A stretch of DNA of 42,185 nt, taken from the NCBI GenBank assembly GCA_001899525.1, contig MKVY01000034.1:87067-129251 (forward strand), in the 5' to 3' direction. Made by a program: the position numbers and the translations under genes. Shown here in pieces: positions 33,923-41,405 of the stretch. This DNA comes from Rhizobiales bacterium 65-9. GTDB lineage: Bacteria > Pseudomonadota > Alphaproteobacteria > Rhizobiales > Beijerinckiaceae. Under the pieces are notes generated by a model, which was not told where the DNA came from, made no database searches, and was given only the letters and a program-made list of their open reading frames with translations. Each line of letters begins with the position of its first letter. The first letter of the stretch is position 1.

Positions 33923-33952
33923 GCGTCGCTATAGAGACGCAGCGTCGCTATA
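33923..33952. repeat. Direct repeat of GCGTCGCTATA upstream of isomerase gene
   Basis: GCGTCGCTATA occurs at 33923-33933 and again at 33942-33952, a 19-base spacing (about two helix turns). The second copy runs into TATAAA. It sits 62 bases before the isomerase ATG and could be a tandem regulator site or a duplicated promoter element. No known consensus was recognised. Confidence 0.4.
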
Positions 33953-34013
33953 AAGGAAACTGCGAGAGCGGCGCGCGTCCGGCAGACGGCCGCCCACAAC
34001 GGAGGATGCGCTC

Positions 34014-35075
34014 ATGGGCATGCGAACCATCAAGGGGCCTGCGATTTTTCTGGCGCAGTTCGCCAGCGACGACGCGCCTTATAACAGCCTGCCGACGATC
34101 GCCCGCTGGGCCCGCGGCCACGGATACAGGGGCGTGCAGATACCCTCGTGGGACGCGCGTTTGATCGACCTCGCAAAAGCGGCCGAGAGCAAAGGCTATT
34201 GCGACGACGTCAAGGGCGTCCTGAAGGACGCGGGCGTTGAGGTGACGGAGCTCTCGACCCATCTGCAGGGCCAACTCGTCGCGGTGAACCCGGCCTACGA
34301 CGCCGCGTTTGACGGTTTCGCGGCGCCGGAGGTGCGGGGAAATCCGAAGGCGCGGCAGGAGTGGGCCGTCGATCAGCTTCTGCTGGCCGCGCGCGCCTCG
34401 CGCAATCTTGGCCTCTCCGCGCACGCCACGTTCTCGGGCGCTCTGGCCTGGCCCTATGTCTATCCCTGGCCGCAGCGTCCGTCCGGCCTGATCGAAACCG
34501 CGTTTGACGAATTGGCCCGCCGCTGGCGGCCGATCCTCGACGCGTTCGACGATGCGGGCGTCGATCTTTGCTACGAAATCCATCCCGGCGAAGATTTGCA
34601 TGACGGCGTCACGTTCGAGATGTTCCTCGATCGCGTCGGCGGGCACGAACGCTGCAACATGCTCTATGATCCGAGCCACTATGTCCTGCAGCAGCTCGAC
34701 TATCTCGATCACATCGACATCTATCACGAACGCATCCGGATGTTTCACGTCAAGGACGCCGAGTTCAATCCAACCGGCAGGCAGGGCGTCTATTCAGGCT
34801 ATCAGCCCTGGGTGAATCGCGCCGGCCGGTTCAGATCTCCTGGCGACGGTCAGGTCGACTTCGGCGCCGTCTTTTCGAAACTGACGCAATACGGCTTCGA
34901 TGGATGGGCCGTGCTGGAATGGGAATGCTGCATCAAGGACAGCGAGCAGGGCGCGGCGGAAGGCGCGCCCTTCATCGACAGCCACATCATCAGGACGGCG
35001 ACGCGCGCCTTCGATGATTTCGCCGCGAGCGGGACGGATCTCGCCGCCAACCGCAAATTGCTTGGAATCGACTGA
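34014..35075 (+). CDS. Sugar phosphate isomerase/epimerase (xylose isomerase-like TIM barrel)
   Basis: This 353-residue metal-dependent isomerase/epimerase starts at ATG 34014 behind GGAGG; a second in-frame ATG lies two codons later. The AP-endonuclease-2/xylose-isomerase fold is shown by WARGHGYRGVQIPSWD, CYEIHPGEDLHDG (metal Glu and His), NMLYDPSHYVLQQLDYLDHI (Asp, His), RMFHVKDAEF (His, Asp) and GWAVLEWECCIKD (Glu). Members with this long barrel interconvert keto- and aldo-sugars or inositol derivatives. It is paired with the downstream Gfo/Idh/MocA gene (one base between stop and ATG), a pairing common in sugar or inositol oxidation pathways. Substrate unknown. Confidence 0.9.
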   Translation: MGMRTIKGPAIFLAQFASDDAPYNSLPTIARWARGHGYRGVQIPSWDARLIDLAKAAESKGYCDDVKGVLKDAGVEVTELSTHLQGQLVAVNPAYDAAFDGFAAPEVRGNPKARQEWAVDQLLLAARASRNLGLSAHATFSGALAWPYVYPWPQRPSGLIETAFDELARRWRPILDAFDDAGVDLCYEIHPGEDLHDGVTFEMFLDRVGGHERCNMLYDPSHYVLQQLDYLDHIDIYHERIRMFHVKDAEFNPTGRQGVYSGYQPWVNRAGRFRSPGDGQVDFGAVFSKLTQYGFDGWAVLEWECCIKDSEQGAAEGAPFIDSHIIRTATRAFDDFAASGTDLAANRKLLGID

Positions 35076-35076
35076 C

Positions 35077-36258
35077 ATGGCGATCGAACGACAATTGGAG
35101 CCGGCCGCGGGCCGCAGGCTGCGCCTCGGCATGGTCGGCGGCGGACAAGGCGCTTTCATTGGCGCGGTCCATCGCATCGCCGCGCGCCTCGACGATCGTT
35201 ACGAACTCGTCGCCGGCGCGCTTTCGTCCGACGCGGAACGAGCGCGCGTCAGCGCAGCGGACCTCCATATCGCGCCCGATCGCGCTTATTCCAGTTTCAC
35301 CGAGATGGCGGAGCGCGAAGCGCAGCGCCCGGATGGCGTCGATGTCGTCGCGATCGTGACTCCCAATCACATGCACGCCGCCCCGGCGATCGCGTTCGCC
35401 GAGCGTGGCGTGCATGTGATCTGCGACAAGCCGCTCGCGCATAATCTCGACGAAGCGCTGGCGCTCGCAGACGCCGTGAATCGGTCGGGCGTTATTTTCG
35501 GCCTGACGCATAATTACACCGGCTATCCGATGATCCGTCAGGCGCGCGAGATGATTGCTTCGGGCGACATCGGAAAAGCGCGCGTGGTTCAGGTCGAATA
35601 CGCGCAGGACTGGCTGTCGACGCCGCTTGAAGCGTCCGGCCAGAAGCAGGCTGCGTGGCGCACCGACCCCGAAAAAGCCGGCGCGGCCGGCGCGGTCGGC
35701 GACATCGGAACGCACGCTTTCAACCTCGCCGAATTCGTCAGCGGAGCGCTTTGCGAAAGCCTCGCGGCCGATTTGAGCCGCATGGTTCCCGGCCGCGCCC
35801 TCGACGACAACGCGCATATGCTGTTGCGTTTCGAAGGCGGCGCGCGCGGCGCGCTGTGGGCGTCTCAGATTGCGCCGGGCGCCGAGAACGCGCTGCGCCT
35901 TCGCGTCTATGGCGAAACAGGCGGCCTTGAATGGTCGCAGGAAGAGCCGAACAGCCTGTTGTTCGCCGCGCTTGGAAAGCCCCCGCAGCGGATCACGCGC
36001 GCCGGCCCCGGAGCCCTGCCCGTCGCCGCCCACGCGACCCGCGTCCCGTCCGGCCATCCGGAGGGTTATCTGGAGGGTTTCGCGCAGATCTACCGCGATC
36101 TCGCCGAACAGATCGCGGCGCGCATCGATCGACGCCCGCCTGATCCGGCGAGCCTGCTGACGCCTGGCCTCGCTGAGGGCGTGCGCGGCATGCGCTTCAT
36201 CGCCGCCGCCGTGTCGTCGAGCGCCTGCGACGCCGCATGGACGCGCATCGAAGGATGA
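35077..36258 (+). CDS. Gfo/Idh/MocA family NAD(P)-dependent oxidoreductase
   Basis: This 393-residue cytosolic dehydrogenase is read from ATG 35077, which follows the isomerase stop directly (TGACATG). The Rossmann motif is LGMVGGGQGAFIGAVHR. Next come VAIVTPNHMHAAPAIAFAE, VHVICDKPLAHNLDEALAL (the EKP-type motif as DKP), GLTHNYTGYPMIRQAREMI and the catalytic GAVGDIGTHAFNLAEF with Asp and His. An unusually long C-terminal alpha/beta domain is complete. It likely oxidises a sugar or cyclitol, or reduces a keto-sugar made by its partner isomerase. Direction and substrate cannot be read. Confidence 0.93.
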   Translation: MAIERQLEPAAGRRLRLGMVGGGQGAFIGAVHRIAARLDDRYELVAGALSSDAERARVSAADLHIAPDRAYSSFTEMAEREAQRPDGVDVVAIVTPNHMHAAPAIAFAERGVHVICDKPLAHNLDEALALADAVNRSGVIFGLTHNYTGYPMIRQAREMIASGDIGKARVVQVEYAQDWLSTPLEASGQKQAAWRTDPEKAGAAGAVGDIGTHAFNLAEFVSGALCESLAADLSRMVPGRALDDNAHMLLRFEGGARGALWASQIAPGAENALRLRVYGETGGLEWSQEEPNSLLFAALGKPPQRITRAGPGALPVAAHATRVPSGHPEGYLEGFAQIYRDLAEQIAARIDRRPPDPASLLTPGLAEGVRGMRFIAAAVSSSACDAAWTRIEG

Positions 36259-36311
36259 TTCGGCGTGGCGAGCGCTGGCCAGCGCACACGATCCCGCCCG
36301 GCGCAATGACG

Positions 36312-36326
36312 CGCCTCGCCGAGGCG
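36312..36326 (+). terminator. Weak hairpin after the isomerase-oxidoreductase pair
   Basis: CGCCTC and GAGGCG pair around GCC, followed by TCCTTG. It lies 53 bases after the oxidoreductase stop. The stem is short and the T-run poor, so it is a weak terminator candidate at best. Confidence 0.25.
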
Positions 36327-36375
36327 TCCTTGCGCCTCTATTTGAGAAGTATAAACCGCGCGGCGGAGCCAAGCT

Positions 36376-36429
36376 TGCCAGCCGCGCCGCCGGCCGGCAC
36401 TGTTCGCGCGGCGAGTCGCTCGGCTGGCA
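36376..36429 (+). repeat. Long-range inverted repeat upstream of transpeptidase-like gene
   Basis: TGCCAGCCG (36376-36384) and CGGCTGGCA (36421-36429) are perfect 9-base inverted repeats with 36 GC-rich bases between, themselves able to form smaller stems. It ends 48 bases before the ATG at 36478. A leader structure is possible, but such repeats also occur by chance in GC-rich DNA. Confidence 0.25.
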
Positions 36430-36477
36430 TATGACAAGTTGTGGTCTCCGCGAGCGGCGGGACATGGGAAGTCCGGA

Positions 36478-37182
36478 ATGATGACAATCAGGAATGAGAA
36501 CGCCGGCGCAGGCGATGCGGATTCCCGGGACAGTCGAACGACCAGCCTCGACCGCCGGTCGTTTCTGGTCGGATCCGCCGTCGGCCTCGGCGCGCTGGGC
36601 CTTGCCGGCTGCGCGACATCCGACGGCATAAGCCTCGCGGAAGCCCAGAGGATCTACGGCCCGGCGCCCGACGAAAAATTTCCGATCCCGGCGGTCGATC
36701 TCAGCAAGGTCGATCCGAAATATTTCCGCCGGACGGTCCGGTACGACACCCGGGAAGCGCCCGGCACGATCATCGTCGATCCCGGCAATTATTACGTCTA
36801 TCGGATCGAAGAGGACGGAAACGCCACCCGCTATGGCGCGAATGTCGGCCGCGACGGATTCCGGTGGAGCGGCGACGCCTATATCGGACGCAAGGCCGAA
36901 TGGGCGACCTGGACCCCGCCTAAGGAAATGATCAAGCGCCAACCCGAGGCGGCGAAATACGCCCGCGGCATGCCGGGCGGCCTCGACAATCCGCTGGGCG
37001 CGCGCACGCTTTATCTCTATCAGAACGGCGTTTACACGCTTTACACGATCTACGCCTCCAGCGATCCCGAATCGATCGGCAACGGCGTTACGAGCGGTTG
37101 CGTCGGCCTTCTCAGCCAGGACATGATGCACCTGTACGCGCGCACGCCGGTCAAGACGAAGGTGGTCGTACTGCCCGCGTAA
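36478..37182 (+). CDS. L,D-transpeptidase (YkuD)-fold Tat lipoprotein, divergent active site
   Basis: This 234-residue protein is read from ATG 36478 (a second ATG follows directly). It has twin arginines (LDRRSFLVGSAVGLGAL) and a lipobox LAGC with Cys45, so it is probably a Tat-exported lipoprotein. The YkuD fold is shown by PGTIIVDPGNYYVYRI, ANVGRDGFRWSGDAYIGRK, PGGLDNPLGARTLYLYQNG and the Cys motif VTSGCVGLLSQDMMHLY (Cys208). In ordinary family members the segment before it is IHGT and the Cys is followed by I/V-R. Here these read IYAS (Tyr192) and CVG (Gly210). Two conserved active-site residues are thus replaced, and peptidoglycan cross-linking activity is uncertain. Confidence 0.85.
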   Translation: MMTIRNENAGAGDADSRDSRTTSLDRRSFLVGSAVGLGALGLAGCATSDGISLAEAQRIYGPAPDEKFPIPAVDLSKVDPKYFRRTVRYDTREAPGTIIVDPGNYYVYRIEEDGNATRYGANVGRDGFRWSGDAYIGRKAEWATWTPPKEMIKRQPEAAKYARGMPGGLDNPLGARTLYLYQNGVYTLYTIYASSDPESIGNGVTSGCVGLLSQDMMHLYARTPVKTKVVVLPA

Positions 37183-37225
37183 GCGGTCGCGCGAGGACCC
37201 GGTCAGGCCTGATGCGTGGTCGCTC

Positions 37226-38029
37226 TCAGGCGATCTTGTGCAAGCCTCCTTTCTCGCCAACCGCCGCGATCCTGACTTCGATGTCCGCGGCCCTGATCGC
37301 CGCCATGTCCTCTTCGGCGGCGCCGTCGTCGGTGATCAGAATGTCGATCTCCTCGAGCGGCGCGATCACCATGGATGAGCGCAGGCGCAGCTTCCTGCTG
37401 TCGACGAGAACGACCACTTTCGCGGCGCGATTGAACAGCTTGCGGGCCGCCTGCGCGATCATCGGATCGGTCTCGGTGAGGCCGGCCGCGCTCACGCCGT
37501 AACAACTCGTGAAGATATACTCGCCGGCGAAATTGGCGGACGCATCGTTCTCGAAGGGACTGAGAATGATGTTGTGCTCGCGATAGATCGCGCCGCCCGG
37601 CACGGTCACGCGACATCGCGAATTGGCGAAAAGCTCTGCGGCGATTGAGAACGAATTGGTCAGAACGTCGAGGTCGCGGTCGCCCATCAGACGCGCAAGT
37701 TCAAAAGTCGTGGTGCCTGCGTTCATGACGATGCTTTGACAGCCGTCGAGCAGTTCCGCCGCCTTGGCCGCGATGGCGCGCTTCTGGTCGGCTTGAACCT
37801 CGCGGCTGATCAGGAAGGGCGAACCGACGAGATGAGGCTGGAAGCGCGGGTTGAGCGCCTCGGCGCCGCCGCGAACCCGCCGCAACTCGCCATTCCGATC
37901 CAGCGTCGCGATGTCGCGCCGGATCGTCGCTTCGGAGGCGTCCAGCATCTCGACCAGATCGCCGATCGCCACGATCGCCCGTTCATTGACGAGTCTCACG
38001 ATCAGCCGGTGGCGCTCCCTTTCAAGCAT
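37226..38029 (-). CDS. DeoR family transcriptional regulator
   Basis: This 267-residue repressor is read from ATG 38029 (MLERERHRLIVRLV), which has GAGG just upstream; ATG 38041 is an alternative. The N-terminal winged helix carries the DeoR signature (DLVEMLDASEATIRRDIATL, then DRNGELRRVRGGA). The C-terminal effector domain of the ribose-5-phosphate isomerase-like fold shows IVMNAGTTTFELARLMGD, VLTNSFSIAAEL, TVPGGAIYREHN and VLVDSRKLRLRS. DeoR proteins typically sense phosphorylated sugars. It diverges from the RhaD-type gene, and a perfect inverted repeat lies between them, so it probably controls that operon. Confidence 0.93.
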   Translation of the reverse strand: MLERERHRLIVRLVNERAIVAIGDLVEMLDASEATIRRDIATLDRNGELRRVRGGAEALNPRFQPHLVGSPFLISREVQADQKRAIAAKAAELLDGCQSIVMNAGTTTFELARLMGDRDLDVLTNSFSIAAELFANSRCRVTVPGGAIYREHNIILSPFENDASANFAGEYIFTSCYGVSAAGLTETDPMIAQAARKLFNRAAKVVVLVDSRKLRLRSSMVIAPLEEIDILITDDGAAEEDMAAIRAADIEVRIAAVGEKGGLHKIA

Positions 38030-38053
38030 GAGACCTCGCATTTGCGAAATGAT

Positions 38054-38101
38054 GATCGATTTCTATCGATCTTGACATATTATGATTGATTATCGTTTGA
38101 T
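38054..38101 (+). promoter_or_regulatory. Putative DeoR operator and promoter of aldolase/dehydrogenase operon
   Basis: GATCGAT (38054-38060) and ATCGATC (38065-38071) form a perfect 18-base inverted repeat with TTCT between. It abuts a perfect TTGACA (-35, 38072-38077) reading rightward. The best -10 is TTTGAT at 38096-38101 after 18 bases (4 of 6). A repressor on the repeat would overlap or flank RNA polymerase. The surrounding DNA is AT-rich for this window. The link to the DeoR protein is inferred from position. Confidence 0.5.
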
Positions 38102-38150
38102 CGCGCATCGGACAAGAAGCGGACACTCGCTCGCAAAGACCGGGGGAAAC

Positions 38151-40271
38151 GTGGAGAACGTGGTGGTCGACGCCGGTTTCGCGGCCGAGGCGCATATCAT
38201 TCCGAATCTCTGGGACGAGGAGCATGCGGCGACCCTGACGCCGGAGGATCTGCTCGTCTATCGATCAAACCTGCTTGGCTCGGATAAACGCATCACGAAT
38301 TTTGGCGGCGGCAACACCTCGTCAAAGCTCCGGGCGACCGATCCTCTCACCGGCGAATCCGTCGAGACGCTCTGGGTCAAGGGCTCTGGCGGCGATCTCG
38401 GATCCATTCGGCGAGACGGTTTCGCCACGCTCTATCTGGACCGGCTGAAGGCGATCGAGACGCGCTACCGCGGCCCGGCCGAAGAAGACGCGATCGTCGA
38501 CCTTTATCCCCACTGCGCGTTCAACGTGAACCCGCGCGCTGCGAGCATCGATACGCCGCTGCACGGGCTCGTGCATCATGCCCACATCGATCACGTCCAT
38601 CCTGATGCGATCATCGCGATCGCCGCAGCCGCCGACGGCGAAGCCATCACGCGCCGGATTTTTAGCGAGCAGGTCGGCTGGCTGCCCTGGCGACGACCCG
38701 GCTTTGAGCTCGGCGTGCAGCTCAAGCGCTACGCGGCGGAGAATCCGCAGGCCGTCGGCGTGATCCTCGCCAGTCACGGACTGTTCGCCTGGGGCGAGAC
38801 GCAGCGCGCCTGCTATGAGAACACGATCGCGACCATCAACCGCGCCGCCGCATGGCTTGCGAAATCGGCGCGCGGCGCGCCGTTCGGCGGCGAGCGAGGA
38901 GCGCCGTTTCCAGCATCGGAGCGGCGACGCCTCGCTGCGCGCCTTGCGCCGCGCCTCCGCGGCCTTCTTTCCCAAGAGAGCGTCAAGGTCGGTCATTTCG
39001 ACGATTCGGACGCCGTTCTGGCGTTCGTGTGCAGCCGATCCTGCGCCGAACTCGCCGCCGAAGGCACGTCTTGTCCCGATCATTTCCTGCGCACGAAGAT
39101 CAGGCCGCTTCTCTTTGACCAGAATCCGGCCGCCTTGTCGGACAACGCGCTGATCGACGCAATCCGATCCGCGGTGGACGCCTATCGCGTCGACTACCGT
39201 CGCTATTATGAAGTTTGCCGCAGGCCGGATTCGCCCTCCATGCGCGATCCGAGTCCGGTGATCATTCTGGTTCCGGGCGTGGGGATGTTCGCTTATGGCG
39301 CCGACAAGGCGGGCGCGCGCATCGCGGCCGAGTTCTATATGAACGCGATCAACGTGATGCGCGGCGCGACGGCGGTCTCCGGCTATCGTGGTCTGCCCGC
39401 GCAGGAAGCGTTCGACATCGAATATTGGCGTCTGGAGGAAGCCAAGCTGCAGAGAGCGCCGAAACCGAAGCCGCTGACCGGCCGCGTCGCGCTGGTCACG
39501 GGCGGCGCAGGCGGCATCGGCCAGGCCGCTGCGAGACGGCTCTTGTCAGAAGGCGCGAACGTCGTGCTCTGCGACATCGACGCCGAGGCGCTCGTCCGCG
39601 CGCAAACGGACATCGCCGGCGCGTTCGGAAAAGATCGCGTGGCGGCCGTCCCTGTCGATGTCGTGTCCGAGCCGTCCGTGCATGCGCTTTTCCAGGAGGC
39701 GGCGCTCGCGTTCGGCGGCGTCGACATTCTCGTTTCAAACGCCGGCATTGCATCCGCCGCGCCGATCGAGGAGACAAGCCTCGATCTCTGGCGGCGTAAC
39801 ATCGACATTCTCGCCACGGGTTATTTTCTCGTCGCCCGCGAAGCGTTCCGCATGATGCGTCAGCAGGGGCGCGGCGGCTCCATCGTCTTCGTCGCCTCGA
39901 AGAACGCCCTCGTCGCATCGCCGAACGCCTCCGCTTACTGCACAGCCAAGGCCGCGGAAATCCAGCTCGCGCGCTGCCTGGCGCTCGAAGGCGCCCCGCA
40001 CGGGATCAGGGCGAATGTGGTCAATCCTGACGCGGTGCTTCGCGGCTCGCGGATCTGGGCCGGCGAGTGGCGGGCGCAAAGAGCCGACGCCTACAAGGTG
40101 GCGCCCGATCAACTCGAGGAGATTTACCGGGAGCGCAGCTTGCTCAAGCTCAATGTCTATCCGGACGATGTGGCGGAGGCGGTGCATTTTTTCGCGTCTG
40201 ATCTCTCGGCCAAATCGACCGGAAATATCCTCAACGTCGACGCCGGGCATGCGGCGGCGTTCACGCGATGA
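38151..40271 (+). CDS. Bifunctional class II aldolase / short-chain dehydrogenase (RhaD-type fusion)
   Basis: This protein has about 706 residues. The first part (to about residue 420) is a class II aldolase of the rhamnulose-1-phosphate aldolase kind: NLWDEEHAATLTPEDLLVYR, RITNFGGGNTSSKL, VHHAHIDHVHPDAI with metal histidines, and VPGVGMFAYGADKAGAR. The second is a short-chain dehydrogenase with VALVTGGAGGIGQAAARR (NAD site), VSNAGIASA and catalytic Tyr-x-x-x-Lys in AYCTAKAAEIQ. Such fusions split L-rhamnulose 1-phosphate (or a similar ketose phosphate) and oxidise the lactaldehyde product to lactate. GTG 38151 is preferred, since an ATG at 38082 would lie inside the promoter; GTG 38160 or 38163 (GGAG upstream) are also possible. 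No kinase or isomerase gene is visible in the operon. Confidence 0.88.
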   Translation: MENVVVDAGFAAEAHIIPNLWDEEHAATLTPEDLLVYRSNLLGSDKRITNFGGGNTSSKLRATDPLTGESVETLWVKGSGGDLGSIRRDGFATLYLDRLKAIETRYRGPAEEDAIVDLYPHCAFNVNPRAASIDTPLHGLVHHAHIDHVHPDAIIAIAAAADGEAITRRIFSEQVGWLPWRRPGFELGVQLKRYAAENPQAVGVILASHGLFAWGETQRACYENTIATINRAAAWLAKSARGAPFGGERGAPFPASERRRLAARLAPRLRGLLSQESVKVGHFDDSDAVLAFVCSRSCAELAAEGTSCPDHFLRTKIRPLLFDQNPAALSDNALIDAIRSAVDAYRVDYRRYYEVCRRPDSPSMRDPSPVIILVPGVGMFAYGADKAGARIAAEFYMNAINVMRGATAVSGYRGLPAQEAFDIEYWRLEEAKLQRAPKPKPLTGRVALVTGGAGGIGQAAARRLLSEGANVVLCDIDAEALVRAQTDIAGAFGKDRVAAVPVDVVSEPSVHALFQEAALAFGGVDILVSNAGIASAAPIEETSLDLWRRNIDILATGYFLVAREAFRMMRQQGRGGSIVFVASKNALVASPNASAYCTAKAAEIQLARCLALEGAPHGIRANVVNPDAVLRGSRIWAGEWRAQRADAYKVAPDQLEEIYRERSLLKLNVYPDDVAEAVHFFASDLSAKSTGNILNVDAGHAAAFTR

Positions 40272-40337
40272 ACCGGGGAGAACGGCCCTTCCGGCGAAAA
40301 TTTTAGTAAGACGATCAACCAAAAACAGGAGGAGACC

Positions 40338-41342
40338 ATGAAGACCATCACGAAGCTGCTCGCAGCCGCCGGCGCGATGATTCTCGGCGGCCCCGCCATC
40401 GCGCAGGCGCCCCAACACGAAGGAAATCTCGTCGTCTACGCTTCTCATCCCTCCGAGATGGTGGATCATTTCACGAAGATGTTCGGAGACAAGTACGGCG
40501 TCCGCGTCACGACCGTGAAGGCGGGAACCGGCGAGCTGCTCAATCGCATCCGGGCGGAGCGCGGCAGGCCGGCAGGCGACATCATGTGGGGCGGATTCGC
40601 GGACACCGGCGCCTCCGCTCCCGATCTTTTCGACGAGTATCGCTCGCCCGGCCTCGCCAATGTCGAGCCGCGCATGATCGACGCCAAGGGCTACAACACG
40701 CCGTTCGCCGCGACGGCCATGGTGATCATGTACAACAAGAAGCTCGTGCCCGCCGACAAGGCGCCGAAAAGCTGGGCCGATCTCGCCAAGCCCGAATGGA
40801 AGGGCAAGGTGGTCCATGCGGATCCGTCGAAATCGAGCGCGGCGCTCGGCGCTCTGACCACTTGGCTCCAGATCTACGGAAAGGACGACAAGGGCTGGTC
40901 GGTCGTCGAGGACATGACGCGCAACCAGACCATCGTTATTCGTTCGAGTCTCGTTTTCCAGCAGGTCGGACGCGGCGAATATCCCGTCGGGGTGACCTAT
41001 GAGGAGGGCGCTTTCAACTATGTGCTCGCTGGCGCCGGGGGCATTGTCTATCCGAGCGACGGCACGCTGCTGGAGCCCGAAGGAATGTTCATCGTCAAAA
41101 ACAGCCCCAATCCGAAAGCGGCGCGCCTGTTCGCTGATTTCCTGATCTCCGAGGACGCGCAGAAGGAGCTTGTCGCGAAGTTCCCCGGCCGTCGTCCAAC
41201 ATTCAGGGGCATCAAGACGCATCCCGACATGCTTCCAGCCTCCGAGCTGAAAGTGATCGCGCATGACGCCAAATGGGCGTCCGAAAACCGCGCGCAAATC
41301 CTGGACCGGATGCAGAAAGTGATCGTCAAGACTCAGAACTGA
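40338..41342 (+). CDS. Periplasmic binding protein, iron/sugar-phosphate (FbpA/AfuA) type
   Basis: This 334-residue exported protein has a signal MKTITKLLAAAGAMILGG that ends near AIA-QAPQ. The ATG at 40338 follows AGGAGGAG. Family marks are NLVVYASHPSEMVDHFTKMF, TGELLNRIRAERGRPAGDIM, NTPFAATAMVIMYNKKLVP and KSWADLAKPEWKGKVVHADP. AGAGGIVYPSDGTLLEPEGM follows. The family includes ferric-ion, thiamine, aminoethylphosphonate and sugar-phosphate (AfuA) receptors. The double tyrosine ligand of ferric-binding FbpA is not evident here. With a ketose-phosphate aldolase just upstream, a phosphorylated sugar or similar ligand is a better guess than iron, but it is inference. Confidence 0.85.
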   Translation: MKTITKLLAAAGAMILGGPAIAQAPQHEGNLVVYASHPSEMVDHFTKMFGDKYGVRVTTVKAGTGELLNRIRAERGRPAGDIMWGGFADTGASAPDLFDEYRSPGLANVEPRMIDAKGYNTPFAATAMVIMYNKKLVPADKAPKSWADLAKPEWKGKVVHADPSKSSAALGALTTWLQIYGKDDKGWSVVEDMTRNQTIVIRSSLVFQQVGRGEYPVGVTYEEGAFNYVLAGAGGIVYPSDGTLLEPEGMFIVKNSPNPKAARLFADFLISEDAQKELVAKFPGRRPTFRGIKTHPDMLPASELKVIAHDAKWASENRAQILDRMQKVIVKTQN

Positions 41343-41366
41343 GCGCGCCTTGGCGACCTGAAGAGC

Positions 41367-41389
41367 GGCGGCGCCGCGACGGCGCCGCC
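41367..41389 (+). other. Intercistronic stem-loop after third binding-protein gene
   Basis: GGCGGCGCCG (41367-41376) and CGGCGCCGCC (41380-41389) form a perfect 10-base-pair stem with a CGA loop. It starts 25 bases after the binding-protein stop and ends 16 bases before the ATPase ATG. No T-run follows. It matches in position the stems after the other two binding-protein genes. Confidence 0.55.
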
Positions 41390-41405
41390 CATGGAGAGTG
41401 ACGGA

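Noticed and set aside
36272-36285. GCGCTGGCCAGCGC palindrome after the oxidoreductase gene
   Set aside because: It has no loop and so cannot form a normal hairpin. It lies at no promoter, and such self-complementary GC words are common here.
38082-38150. ATG at 38082 as the start of the aldolase/dehydrogenase gene
   Set aside because: It would fall 4 bases after a consensus -35 and has no ribosome site. The added 23 residues do not look like the family N-terminus, and the GTG start gives the usual length of about 700 residues.
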